This document shows, one piece after another, positions 8,901-17,029 of a stretch of DNA of 45,820 bases. Below the pieces are notes generated by a model, which was not told where the DNA came from, did no database searches, and saw nothing but the letters and a program-made list of their open reading frames with translations. Source of the stretch: Mesorhizobium norvegicum (GTDB taxonomy: Bacteria > Pseudomonadota > Alphaproteobacteria > Rhizobiales > Rhizobiaceae); assembly GCF_004919685.1 (NCBI RefSeq), contig NZ_SMYZ01000133.1, positions 1 through 45,820 on the forward strand, read 5' to 3'. Position 1 is the first letter of the stretch. Each line of letters starts with the position of its first letter. A program made the translations under genes and the position numbers.

Positions 8901-10603
8901 TCGCGGACGGCACGCAAGCCCAGGATGCGGTGACGCTCCGCCAGTTGCAGGGGGCGATCGCCTCGGTCTCGGTAACGTCGACCAAGTATTTCCATGCCAA
9001 TTCGGCGGCGGGCGACTCGCTCGCGGTCGGAGCAGAGTCGGTCGCGGTCGGCCCGACGACCGTCGTCAACGGTGACAACGGCATCGGCATCGGCAACGGC
9101 GCTATCGTCGACCAGACAGCGCCCGGCGGAACCGCCATCGGCCAGAACGCTCATGTGATGCTGGCCGACGGTCTCGCGCTCGGCACGAATTCGCTGGCGT
9201 CCGGCATCCAGTCGGTGGCGCTCGGCGCCGGCGCCCAAAGCACCTTCATCAACAGCGTCGCGCTGGGCGCGCAGTCCATCACCACGGTCGGCGCGCAGGC
9301 CGGCTACACGGCCTTTGCCCTGACCGCCCCCCAGACCTCGGTCGGCGAAGTGTCGATCGGCGCTGCCGGGGCCGAACGTAAGCTGACCAATGTCGCGGCG
9401 GGTTCGGCCGATACCGACGCGGTCAATGTCTCGCAGCTTCGCGGCGTGTCGCAAAACGTGACCAACCTGTTCGGCGGCGGCACGACGGTCAATCCGGACG
9501 GCTCGATCACCGGCCCGACCTATACCATCCAGGGCAACAATTATTCGACCGTCTATGACGGCTTCACGGCCATCGACAATGCCTTGACCAACATCAGCAA
9601 TGGCGGCGGCATCAAGTACTTCCACGCCAATTCGACGCTGGCCGACTCCGCCGCCAGCGGCACCGACGCCGTTGCGATCGGGCCGGAGAGCGTGGCCAGC
9701 GGCACCGACAGCCTTGCCGCCGGGCACGGCGCCACGGCAAGTGCGCAAGGCGCCGTGGCACTCGGGCAGGGCGCCCAGGCCAACAATGCCAACGACGTGG
9801 CGCTCGGTTCCGGCTCGGTGACGCAGACCGCCGTCGGCACGTCCAGCACCGTCATCAACGGCAAGACCTACACCTATGCCGGGACGACACCGGTCGGAAC
9901 CGTCAGCGTCGGCGATGCCGGCGCCGAGCGGACGATCACCAATGTCGCTGCCGGCCGCGTTTCCGCCGACAGCACCGATGCGATAAACGGCTCGCAGCTC
10001 TACGCCACGAACACGGCGATCGAGGATCTGAAATCCGGCATCGGAACGCTCAGCCAGAACGCGGTGGTCTATGACACCAATCCGGACGGCAGCAAGAAGA
10101 ACAGCATCACGCTGCAGGGCGGCGACGTGAACGCGCCGGTCGTCATCTCCAATGTCGGCCCGGGCGTTGCCGGCACCGATGCGGTCAACGTCAACCAGCT
10201 GAACCAGGGCCTGACCGAGGGCAAGAGCTATACGGACAACCGGGTAGCTTACGCCATCGACACGTCCAACGCCTATACCGACAAGGTGGCGGCCACGACC
10301 TTGCAGCAGGCCAATGACTACACCGACCAGAAGCTCAGTCAGCTCAATACGGACGTCGCCGGCATCCGTGACGAAGCCCGGCAAGCGGCGGCGATCGGGC
10401 TCGCCGCAGCCTCGCTGCGCTACGATGACCGTCCCGGAAAGCTGAGCGTCGCGGCGGGCGGCGGCTTCTGGCGGGACGCCAGCGCGTTCGCCTTCGGTGC
10501 GGGCTACACCAGCGAGGACGGCCGCATCCGCGGCAATGTGTCGGGCACGGCGGCGGGTGGAAACGTCGGCGTCGGCGCCGGCATCAGCTTCACCTTGAAC
10601 TGA
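5948..10603 (+). CDS. Trimeric autotransporter adhesin (YadA-like, type Vc secretion)
   Basis: 1551-residue surface adhesin expected to trimerise and export itself through its own C-terminal barrel. The signal peptide is unusually long (about 85 residues, hydrophobic core TLAAALGAIALGGIATPALA). From about residue 95 to 650 run dozens of YadA-head repeats (patterns such as STALG..A.ASG, AVAIG). Four neck modules follow (STDAINGSQLFATN, STDAVNGSQLFATN and variants), alternating with at least three KYFHANS...DS modules near nt 8145, 8985 and 9615. A coiled-coil stalk precedes the four-strand YadA anchor (AAAIGLAAASLRYDDRPGKL to the final SFTLN). I chose the ATG at 5948 because GGAGAGGG precedes it; an in-frame GTG lies 24 bases upstream. 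Only 7 bases separate it from the next gene, so it heads an operon. Confidence 0.96.
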   Translation: MTDNRISSDLSIWHRATHFAVHWIAGADFGSRSLRRRLMAVLRMAHRVLGMRRKGHGLGMLGNGRTLAAALGAIALGGIATPALAQVFGGGGTANGVRGIAFGSGAVQNGADSIAEGTNANAGSQNAVAIGFQSLATQINSIYLGSRTAAGTGATAQSAIGIGTDVTASQVDAIAVGRSSVASAQYSVALGLNAKATGTGGAMALGQGTISNGVNSVALGVQAQALGAGANALGTFSVASGGNSTALGTSSTASNNYATAAGWGSVASGADSTALGREAVASALDSTALGYIAKATGQYSTAVGPNANASATSSTAIGQNTAASGVQATALGFNANASFLNSTALGANSTASAAQATALGLGATASGVDSTAVGNTAVASGINASSFGSGATAAGDNSLAAGVSANAGGSASTALGIGTVASADNSTAVGRESRATGLNSTALGRGAQSSAVNSISLGAGTRASGIGSVYVGSSTFATSASGDNAIGIGTDVTASEDDAIAMGRDSQATATNAIAVGLQSTALSADSVAIGTGAITDGGKAVAIGYGNVAYGDGAVAIGDPSYASGTGAFTGGANNIANSDGTASATAANMANGAVAIGNSNKAIGQGSVALGNGSTAGAAGLAGNVALGNGATAAASSGDVALGSGSVTATAVGTASGVVNGTTYAFQGTNPTSTVSIGAPGAERTLTNLAAGRISALSTDAINGSQLFATNQAVDAIGAVVNNINVGGGVKYFHANSTLADSQALGADSVAVGPNAVANNAGDVAIGLNSTSGATTNVGGTTIGGVNYTFAGTTPAGAFSVGSAGAERQIQNVAAGQLNGGSTDAVNGSQLFATNQQVTQNTTDIANIGSGVTNLGNTINNIAGDTSTAYTDANGVGIRYARTNETGLAQTDSFAQGVGSTAVGYQATATGVSGLALGRDSNVSIDGGVALGSGSVSDRALAPASGQIAAGPSNFIQYNTTDKTLLGAVSVGTATSYRQITNVADGTQAQDAVTLRQLQGAIASVSVTSTKYFHANSAAGDSLAVGAESVAVGPTTVVNGDNGIGIGNGAIVDQTAPGGTAIGQNAHVMLADGLALGTNSLASGIQSVALGAGAQSTFINSVALGAQSITTVGAQAGYTAFALTAPQTSVGEVSIGAAGAERKLTNVAAGSADTDAVNVSQLRGVSQNVTNLFGGGTTVNPDGSITGPTYTIQGNNYSTVYDGFTAIDNALTNISNGGGIKYFHANSTLADSAASGTDAVAIGPESVASGTDSLAAGHGATASAQGAVALGQGAQANNANDVALGSGSVTQTAVGTSSTVINGKTYTYAGTTPVGTVSVGDAGAERTITNVAAGRVSADSTDAINGSQLYATNTAIEDLKSGIGTLSQNAVVYDTNPDGSKKNSITLQGGDVNAPVVISNVGPGVAGTDAVNVNQLNQGLTEGKSYTDNRVAYAIDTSNAYTDKVAATTLQQANDYTDQKLSQLNTDVAGIRDEARQAAAIGLAAASLRYDDRPGKLSVAAGGGFWRDASAFAFGAGYTSEDGRIRGNVSGTAAGGNVGVGAGISFTLN

Positions 10604-10610
10604 GGCAGGA

Positions 10611-11168
10611 ATGAAAGGACTTGCCGCACTGACTTGCCTGGTGCTCTGCGGCGGCCTCGCACCGGCTGCCGGGCAGGTTGCCTCGCCCTACAGAATCAAG
10701 CCTTCGGATGTGGTGCTACCGCCCGACGTGAAACTGGGCGAGTACCAGCGCACCATCCGTCCATTCGAGAATTGGACGCTGATCTGCGACGAGAACCTCA
10801 AAGCCCGCAAGAAGGTCTGCAATGTCTCGCAGGTGATCGAGGACGCGTCCGGCAAGATGGCCTTCAGCTGGTCGCTTGCCGCCACACAGGACGGCAAGCC
10901 CTACATGATCCTGCGCACCGCGCCGAATGCCAGGAGCGATGGCCTGGTGTCGTTGAAGTTCGATGGGCAAAACCAGGCGATCGACGTTCACCTCAACGGC
11001 TGCAACGACATGGTCTGTGTCGGCATGTTGCCGGTAGGCCCCGTCATGCGCCGGCAGATAGCGCAGAATGCGACGCCGGCGATCTCCTACCCGACCGTGG
11101 ATGGCGGGACGATCACCGTGACCGCAACGCTCAAGGGGCTGACAGCGGCCCTTTCGCCAGTCAAATAA
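10611..11168 (+). CDS. IalB-family (invasion-associated locus B) exported protein
   Basis: 185-residue secreted protein resembling the IalB family (PF06776), named after Bartonella invasion-associated locus B, where it promotes erythrocyte invasion; in free-living or symbiotic relatives its role is unclear. A signal peptide (MKGLAALTCLVLCGGLAPAA) is followed by the family core: FENWTLICDENLKARKKVCN, a central SLAATQDGKPYMILRTAP segment, GCNDMVCVGMLPVGPVMRRQ with a second cysteine pair, and the closing LKGLTAALSPV. Four mature-region cysteines could form two disulfides in the periplasm. It begins 7 bases after the autotransporter stop, so it is almost certainly co-transcribed. A second family member lies three genes downstream. 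Confidence 0.88.
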   Translation: MKGLAALTCLVLCGGLAPAAGQVASPYRIKPSDVVLPPDVKLGEYQRTIRPFENWTLICDENLKARKKVCNVSQVIEDASGKMAFSWSLAATQDGKPYMILRTAPNARSDGLVSLKFDGQNQAIDVHLNGCNDMVCVGMLPVGPVMRRQIAQNATPAISYPTVDGGTITVTATLKGLTAALSPVK

Positions 11169-11181
11169 CGGGGGCAGCACC

Positions 11182-11850
11182 ATGAGCCAGCAGGACCAGT
11201 TCATATCCGCAAAACGCAGCAGCCCAACCGTCGAGGCGGATCGGCAGAGGCTGGTCGAACCCACGCGGCGGCGATGGCCGCGTGTCGTCGGATTTTCATT
11301 GTTGGGGCTTGTCGTGGCGGGCTTTGGCTTCGCCGCCGGCAACTATGCCGCGATCGCCAATCTGGTCGGCAGCGCGACGGCCGCACAGCCTGAGACAGCC
11401 AACCCGGCGCTTCCGGACACGCCTTTCCTCCAGCACGTCAAGCAAGCCGGGGTGCAGGCCTGTTCGACCATCTATCCGGTGCTCGGACAGATTTTGACGA
11501 CCGGCACCAAATACAGCGTCAAATCCTTGTGGAACGACCAGGCCGCCGACAAACATGCCGTCCAGGCCTTTGTCGGCATGGACTATGCGACGGAGAGATA
11601 TAGCGGCCCGGCCGCCGGCGTCGTTTTCGCATCGCCCACCGCTTCGGGTTGCGAGGGGGCGATGGTGCGGGTGGCGCCATTCGCCAGCCCGTGTGCCGAC
11701 ATCCCGTCCATTCTTCCGCAGGGCAGCAAGATCACCGACCATCTTGGGCAGGTCGAGGTGTACGAGCTCGGCGGCAACGCCGGTGAAGCCCTTCTCTTGC
11801 CGACGGGCAAAAGCTGCGTGGTGATCTCCGTCGCTTCGGCGGCAAAGTAA
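11182..11850 (+). CDS. Hypothetical membrane-anchored protein
   Basis: 222-residue protein that I do not recognise. A basic cytoplasmic N-terminus (EPTRRRWPR) is followed by one transmembrane helix (about residues 34-58, VVGFSLLGLVVAGFGFAAGN) and a roughly 160-residue domain outside the membrane. That domain has five cysteines (in VQACSTIYP, SGCEGAMV, SPCADIPS and KSCVVIS) and no enzyme motif that I can name. The N-in orientation suggested by the basic residues puts the domain in the periplasm. It sits 13 bases after the first IalB gene and 37 bases before the DUF4189-like gene, so it is part of the autotransporter operon and may help assembly or modification of surface proteins. That role is inference from context. 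Confidence 0.75.
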   Translation: MSQQDQFISAKRSSPTVEADRQRLVEPTRRRWPRVVGFSLLGLVVAGFGFAAGNYAAIANLVGSATAAQPETANPALPDTPFLQHVKQAGVQACSTIYPVLGQILTTGTKYSVKSLWNDQAADKHAVQAFVGMDYATERYSGPAAGVVFASPTASGCEGAMVRVAPFASPCADIPSILPQGSKITDHLGQVEVYELGGNAGEALLLPTGKSCVVISVASAAK

Positions 11851-11887
11851 GGCGAAGCGACTGGGATTGAGGAAAGGGGTGCCGACC

Positions 11888-12349
11888 ATGAGATTGCAGG
11901 CTTTGGCGGTTTTGGGCTTGACCTTGTTGTGGAGCGGGCAAGTCGTCTCGGCCGACCTGGTGGCGCCGTCGGAGCCGCAGCAGGAGGAAAAAGGCATCTG
12001 GGCGGCCATCGCCTATTCGCAGGCCGATAGCAAATACGGCTTCTTCTGGGGCGCCGACAAGCGGCAGGAGGCGAAGGACATCGCGCAGAAATATTGCGAG
12101 AACGCGGGCGGAAAGGCCTGCAACGTCGTCGCCGTCTTCCGCAACCATCGCCATTGGAATGATGACGACGAGACCGGCTTTCCCTACAAGCACTGCGGTG
12201 CGCTCGCCCTGGCAGACAAAGTCGAGAACCGTTTCACGCCCTGGGGCGTGAACTCGGCCGAGACCCGCCGGGAAGCCGAAGACCTCGCTTTGCAGGCCTG
12301 TGAGGCGGCGGGAGGCAAATGCAAGATCCGTGAGTGGGTCTGCACATGA
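11888..12349 (+). CDS. DUF4189-like small exported protein
   Basis: 153-residue secreted protein. A signal peptide (MRLQALAVLGLTLLWSGQVV, cleavage near VSA) is followed by a domain resembling DUF4189: GIWAAIAYSQADSKYGFFWG, then RQEAKDIAQKYCENAGG-KACNVV, and a second copy of the same pattern (GVNSAETRREAEDLALQACE-AAGGKCKIREWVC). Both halves show the family's 'AEx.AL..C...GG..C' pattern. The biochemical function is unknown. I chose the ATG at 11888 because AGGAAAGGGG lies upstream; a TTG 21 bases earlier is in frame but unlikely. The stop overlaps the ATG of the following IalB gene (ATGA), indicating translational coupling in the surface operon. Confidence 0.8.
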   Translation: MRLQALAVLGLTLLWSGQVVSADLVAPSEPQQEEKGIWAAIAYSQADSKYGFFWGADKRQEAKDIAQKYCENAGGKACNVVAVFRNHRHWNDDDETGFPYKHCGALALADKVENRFTPWGVNSAETRREAEDLALQACEAAGGKCKIREWVCT

Positions 12350-12882
12350 AGCGTGGCCTCAAGGCCGCCTGCGCATGCGGGGCAATCCTATTTTCGTTGA
12401 TGTCGCCGGCTTCGGCGCAGCAGCAGGTGGCGGCTGTCCCGGATGGACCGTCGTCTCTGCGTGAAGTCTACCAGGACTGGAGCGTGACCTGTTCCGTTCG
12501 CGAGAAGGCGAGAGCGTGCTCGCTTGCGCAGGACCAGGTGCAGCAGAACGGCCAAAGGCTTCTTGCCGTGGAGATCGCGGGACGCGCGGACGGTTCGACG
12601 ACGGCTACCCTGCTTCTGCCCTTCGGCATCTTGCTCGATCAGGGCGTGACGCTGCAGATCGACGATCAGCCGCCATTGTCCCAGCAGCGATTCAGGACCT
12701 GCCTGCCAACGGGTTGCATTGCGGTCTTTGCCATCGATCGACCGACGCTTGGAAAGATGAGGGGAGGCTCGGTGCTGAAGCTCAATGTCACAACGGACGC
12801 GGAGACCCCGCTGACATTCCCGGTGTCGCTCCACGGCCTGACCGCGGCGCTCGACCGCATGGTGGCGTTGAGCGCGCGTTGA
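12346..12882 (+). CDS. Second IalB-family exported protein
   Basis: 178-residue IalB-like protein. A signal peptide (MKRGLKAACACGAILFSLMS, cleavage near ASAQ) is followed by VYQDWSVTCSVREKARACSL, the family's usual first cysteine pair, then LLPFGILLDQGVTLQIDDQP, RTCLPTGCIAVFAID (second cysteine pair) and the terminal SLHGLTAALDRM. The layout matches the first IalB gene of the operon but the sequences differ widely, so they are paralogues rather than a recent duplicate. Start codon ATG at 12346 overlaps the previous stop by ATGA. It is the last gene of the autotransporter operon. IalB proteins are envelope proteins; a specific role with the adhesin is only suggested by linkage. Confidence 0.87.
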   Translation: MKRGLKAACACGAILFSLMSPASAQQQVAAVPDGPSSLREVYQDWSVTCSVREKARACSLAQDQVQQNGQRLLAVEIAGRADGSTTATLLLPFGILLDQGVTLQIDDQPPLSQQRFRTCLPTGCIAVFAIDRPTLGKMRGGSVLKLNVTTDAETPLTFPVSLHGLTAALDRMVALSAR

Positions 12883-13366
12883 GGCGAAACGGGTCAGCCC
12901 GCGACCAAAATTGTGTTTTTCCGGAGCGGTCTCGCCACTGCCAAGCCATGCGGCTGTAGCGGGCGATGTCTGCGGCATGACGCTTTCGTTGGCTGCCGCC
13001 GACGGCGCATTTTTCGACGCGGCATCTCGGGTGGCGTTGTCCGAAACAGCGATCCAACTCCGGATTCAGTCGTCAAGAGCGGCTATCCGCGCCTGCTATG
13101 ATTCTGGCTACACCGGTCCGAGGGCCTCTGTTTTCTGTGCTTTCCCACACGTGGCAGCCCCCGGCTGCAACCGCAGCGGGCCGATGTTTATGTGCCATTT
13201 TTGCTACATCTCGCAGCCTTGTTGCCTGAAACCGCGTTTTAGCGGCCACTAAATCAATAATCGCTCACATATTTCGTGAATTTGTGGATAATCGGTCGAC
13301 GGGCAGGCCTTGGCTTGGTTGTAGCGCTCTTAAAAAGGGCGCTGGGGAAACGTTAGGGTGGGTTGG
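12883..13366. other. 484-base intergenic region before the type I secretion operon
   Basis: No convincing coding sequence; the short open frames here have no family features. Two symmetric elements lie near the tolC start. One is an imperfect dyad at 13266-13286 (cacatatt-tcgtg-aatttgtg, one mismatch). The other is a hairpin at 13323-13343 (agcgctctt-aaa-aagggcgct, one wobble pair), about 24 bases before the tolC ATG. The dyad could be an operator and the hairpin a leader structure. The left part, just after the IalB gene, shows no strong terminator that I can see. Confidence 0.4.
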
Positions 13367-14815
13367 ATGAATACGACAAGTATGTCGACCATAGGCAAGC
13401 GCCTTGGTCTTTTGATGGCAGCCACCATGCTGACCTGCGGGGGAGCTCATGCGCTCACGCTCAAGGAGGCGATGGCTGTTGCGGTGGAGTCCAATCCCGA
13501 GATTGGACAGGCAATCGAAAACCGCGAAGCAATCGAGTTCGAGTTGCGGCAGGCCAAAGGCCTTTATCTTCCCAGTGTCGATGTCGAGGCATCGGCTGGC
13601 GTTCGCCGGCTCGATAATCCATCCCGGCGCTCGCTTTCCATCCAAGACGACGCGCTCTATCCGGCTGAAACGGACCTTACCGTTTCGCAGACGCTTTATG
13701 ATAGCGGTGCAAGGCGGGCCGAATTGAATCGTCAGGCATCGCGCGTCGATGGCGCTTCGTTCCGGGTGCTGGAACGCTCCGAATTCATCGGGCTGTCCGT
13801 TGTCCAGGACTATTTGGAGTACATGCTGCAGGCTTCGATCGTTGCCGAAGCGAAGAAAAATCTCGGCTTCCACCAGGCAATTCTCGGCGACATCCGGCAA
13901 GGCATCTCGGGCGGCGCGCTGAACGAGGCCGACCGGCAACAGGCCGAGGAACGGCTGTTCGCCGCCAAGGCGCGCATGCAGGAGGCGACCGAGGAACTGG
14001 AAGCGGCCAAGATCCGCTTCTTCAAGACCGTCGGAAAGCCGCTGACCAGCCCTTCGAGGCCGGGCGATGTCTCGGCCGCACTCCCGCGCTCGCTTGACGA
14101 GGCAATAGGGTTGGCGCGGGAAAGCAATCCGCGCGTGCACATGGCCAACAGCGACATCGACGCGGCGGCCTCCCTCGTGGATGCTGCGCGGGCCAAATTT
14201 GGCCCCTCCATCATCGCTGAAGGTGTCGCCCGGGCGGGAACTGACATTGACGGTGACGATGGCGACACCTCCGACCTGCAAGCGCGCTTGGTCCTGCGCT
14301 GGAACCTCTACCGCGGTGGCATCGACAAGGCCAATGAGCAGGAGCAGATCCGCCGCACCAGTGAACAGCGTCTCGCGCTGCATCAGGTCCAGCGCGAAAT
14401 TGAGGAAGCTGTTCGCACGTCGTGGGATCGCCGTTTCCGGCAAGCCGATCTGGCAAAGACCCTGAGGCAACAAGCCGCCGCCAATGAGAAGCTGGTTGCT
14501 TCCTATCGCGAGCAGTTCAAAGTCGGACAGCGCTCGCTACTCGACGTGCTCGATGCGCAGAATACGCGGTTCAACACGGCAACGCTGGCGGATACCGCGT
14601 CCTATGCATCGCTGTTTGCCCAGTACCGGCTTCTGGCCGCGACCGGACAGTTGCTGAAAACGATGAACCTCCAGCCGGCAAAACAAGCGACGGCCTATGC
14701 GCGAACCGAGTTTGCGGCACCAGAAACCGCAGACACTGAAACCTATGCGCGGACGCCGTCGGAGCAGAAGAACGACCTGCCTTTCGATATCCTCGCCCCT
14801 GTAAGGAAGAAGTAA
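13367..14815 (+). CDS. TolC-family outer-membrane channel of a type I secretion system
   Basis: 482-residue outer-membrane efflux protein (OEP family, LapE/AggA-like), expected to form the trimeric channel through which the adhesin is exported. A signal peptide (STIGKRLGLLMAATMLTCGG, cleavage near AHA) is followed by LTLKEAMAVAVESNPEIGQA, the family's first helix. A second internal OEP repeat begins near SLDEAIGLARESNPRVHMAN. Long helical, Glu/Arg-rich stretches and the typical late motif YREQFKVGQRSLLDVLDAQN are visible. The C-terminal tail after about residue 445 is polar and variable. I chose the ATG at 13367; a GTG three codons earlier and an ATG five codons later are alternatives. It is the first gene of the tolC-ABC-hlyD operon, 39 bases before the ABC gene. 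Confidence 0.93.
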   Translation: MNTTSMSTIGKRLGLLMAATMLTCGGAHALTLKEAMAVAVESNPEIGQAIENREAIEFELRQAKGLYLPSVDVEASAGVRRLDNPSRRSLSIQDDALYPAETDLTVSQTLYDSGARRAELNRQASRVDGASFRVLERSEFIGLSVVQDYLEYMLQASIVAEAKKNLGFHQAILGDIRQGISGGALNEADRQQAEERLFAAKARMQEATEELEAAKIRFFKTVGKPLTSPSRPGDVSAALPRSLDEAIGLARESNPRVHMANSDIDAAASLVDAARAKFGPSIIAEGVARAGTDIDGDDGDTSDLQARLVLRWNLYRGGIDKANEQEQIRRTSEQRLALHQVQREIEEAVRTSWDRRFRQADLAKTLRQQAAANEKLVASYREQFKVGQRSLLDVLDAQNTRFNTATLADTASYASLFAQYRLLAATGQLLKTMNLQPAKQATAYARTEFAAPETADTETYARTPSEQKNDLPFDILAPVRKK

Positions 14816-14854
14816 GACGGCACAAGGCCCAGCGAGAGTCCTGACGGGCAGATC

Positions 14855-16987
14855 GTGAACCAGCAACCCAACATCCTCTCCCCCAAGGAGGCGTTCAAGG
14901 CCTGCTTCTCGGCGGTTGCCGGATATCTCGGCAGGCCGAGCGCGGAGACCGTGCTGTTCGCCGGCGTGCCGCTCTCGGACACGCGAATTGAAGTCGACGA
15001 CATCAGGCACCTTGCCGAGCGCATCGGCCTGGAAGTCACCGAATTCAGCCACCGCGACTTTCTGAGAGGACGCGTAGACCTTCCCGCCATCGTCTTTCGC
15101 GTCAGCCAGTTGCCAGTCGCCCTGCTCGCCCAAATCGAAGGCGGTGCATACATCACCGCGCCGCAGGAAGACGGCCGCACCGCAATCGACAGATCGGAAC
15201 TCGCCGCCAGCTATATCAGCGGCGGCGTATCGTTCTCGATAACCTACGCCAACGCCGCCGAAGGCATGACGGTCGGCTCGGCAGCCAAGATCGAGCGGAG
15301 ACATTGGCTGACCGGAACGATGGGCGCTTTCTGGCGCACCTATTCGAAGGTCGTTCTGGCGGCGGTGTTCATCAATGTGCTGGCCATAGCCTCGCCCATC
15401 TTCACCATGAACGTCTACGACAGGATCCTGCCGAACAAGGCAGTATCCACGCTGTGGGTTCTGGCAATCGGCATTGGCGCCGTCATCCTGTTCGACCTGC
15501 TTTTGAAGACGGCCAGGGCTTCTCTCATCGACTATGCCGGGCGCAAAGCGGATCTTCGGATATCCTATCTTCTGTTCGAGAAAGTGCTGAATTCGTCACT
15601 GTCGGCGCGTCCCGGCTCGACCGGTGAATACGCAAACAGGGTCACGCAATACGAGTTCGTCAGAGAGTTCTTCACCTCGAACACCATCAGCGTGTTCATC
15701 GACACGGCATTCGTCTTCATCTTTCTTCTTGTCATCTATGCGATAGGCGGCTGGCTGGTGATCATACCGGCGCTGGCCTTCGTGATGTCCGTCATCGTCG
15801 GCTTGATCACCCAGCGCCGCATCGGCAAGCGTGTCGCCGCCTCGATGAACGAAGCTTCGCAGCGCCAGGCCCTGCTGGTCGAATCCATCTCCACGCTGGA
15901 GACCATCAAGTCGCTGCGCGCCGAGGCGTATCTGCTGCGCAAATGGGGGGAGCACTCCAAGAACGCCGCCAACACGTCCGAGAAGATCAAGCAGCTTTCG
16001 GCGGCCGCGGGCAACATAACCCAGTCGATACAACAGCTGGTGACCGTCGCTCTGGTCGTGGCCGGCGCTTATGCCTTCTCGGAAGGCCATGTTTCGACGG
16101 GAGCAATCATAGGGACGGTGATGCTGGCGAGCAGGGCCGTGGCGCCGCTCGGCCAGATCGCCATCACGCTGTCCCGGTTTCGCCAGGCCATGCTCTCGTT
16201 GAGAATGGTGAACTCGATCATGGCTCAACCGGAAGACCGACCGGACACGGTGGGTTTCGTCAACCGCCCCATTCGCAAGGGGGCGATGGTGTTCAGGAAT
16301 GTCGGGTTTGTCTATCCCGGCTCGGAAAACGAGGTTTTGACCGGCCTGAATTTCTCTGTGAAGCCGGGTGAGCGGATCGGCATCATCGGCCGCATAGGAT
16401 CGGGAAAGACGACGATGGGTCGGCTGATCGGCAGGCTTTTCCTGCCGACCTCCGGTGAGCTGCTGCTGGATGGGATCGATATTCGCCAGTATCACCCGTC
16501 CGAGGTTCGCGCCGCGGTCGGCATCGTTGCGCAGGCTGGCGATCTGTTCTCGGGCACCATTAAGGAGAACCTCCTGATGGCATGCCCCGAGGCTACCGAT
16601 GAGCAGATCATCGAAGCGGCGAAGGCGGCAGGCGTCGACGATTTCGTCTCGCGCCACCCGCGCGGCTACGACATGAATGTGGGCGAGCGCGGCACCAATC
16701 TTTCAGGCGGCCAGAGGCAGACGGTGGCGATCGCACGCCTGCTGCTGACCAAACCGAAAATCGTCTTTCTGGATGAGCCATCGGGCTCGATGGATCTCGC
16801 ATCGGAACGCCAGTTGATCAAGCAGCTCAAAGTCGCCTTTGACAGCGACACAACGCTGATCGTCTCCACACATCGCTTCAGCATGCTTGAACTGGCCGAC
16901 CGCCTGATCGTTATCGAACAGGGCAAAATCGTAGCTGACGGACCGAAGGACCAAGTCATACAGGCGTTGCAGAAAACAAGCGCCTGA
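14855..16987 (+). CDS. Type I secretion ABC exporter with C39-like domain (LapB-type)
   Basis: 710-residue inner-membrane exporter that powers type I secretion. Residues 1-140 look like a peptidase-C39-like domain without the catalytic cysteine motif (compare LPAIVFRVSQLPVALLAQIE), so it should bind the substrate rather than process it, as in RTX/LapB exporters. The six-helix transmembrane domain follows (about 150-440, with VVLAAVFINVLAIASPIFTM and IPALAFVMSVIVGLIT). The ATPase domain has Walker A GRIGSGKTT (about 510), signature LSGGQRQ (about 616), Walker B IVFLDEPSG and the H-loop STHR. Translation probably starts at GTG 14855. It lies between tolC and hlyD in the same direction, and the likely cargo is the RTX adhesin encoded at 20242. 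Confidence 0.95.
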   Translation: MNQQPNILSPKEAFKACFSAVAGYLGRPSAETVLFAGVPLSDTRIEVDDIRHLAERIGLEVTEFSHRDFLRGRVDLPAIVFRVSQLPVALLAQIEGGAYITAPQEDGRTAIDRSELAASYISGGVSFSITYANAAEGMTVGSAAKIERRHWLTGTMGAFWRTYSKVVLAAVFINVLAIASPIFTMNVYDRILPNKAVSTLWVLAIGIGAVILFDLLLKTARASLIDYAGRKADLRISYLLFEKVLNSSLSARPGSTGEYANRVTQYEFVREFFTSNTISVFIDTAFVFIFLLVIYAIGGWLVIIPALAFVMSVIVGLITQRRIGKRVAASMNEASQRQALLVESISTLETIKSLRAEAYLLRKWGEHSKNAANTSEKIKQLSAAAGNITQSIQQLVTVALVVAGAYAFSEGHVSTGAIIGTVMLASRAVAPLGQIAITLSRFRQAMLSLRMVNSIMAQPEDRPDTVGFVNRPIRKGAMVFRNVGFVYPGSENEVLTGLNFSVKPGERIGIIGRIGSGKTTMGRLIGRLFLPTSGELLLDGIDIRQYHPSEVRAAVGIVAQAGDLFSGTIKENLLMACPEATDEQIIEAAKAAGVDDFVSRHPRGYDMNVGERGTNLSGGQRQTVAIARLLLTKPKIVFLDEPSGSMDLASERQLIKQLKVAFDSDTTLIVSTHRFSMLELADRLIVIEQGKIVADGPKDQVIQALQKTSA

Positions 16988-17029
16988 CAAAACAAATATT
17001 GCTGCATCCAATGCGTTGGGGCGTGGGAA

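Noticed and set aside
7499..10384. 961-codon open frame on the minus strand inside the autotransporter gene
   Set aside because: It lies entirely antisense to clear YadA-type repeats; high GC and repeat structure keep the opposite frame open. The translation is Arg/Gly/Asp-rich low complexity with no domain or signal.
12911..13252. 113-codon plus-strand open frame between the IalB and tolC genes
   Set aside because: No convincing start signal, no family resemblance and an uneven cysteine-rich composition; treated as non-coding.
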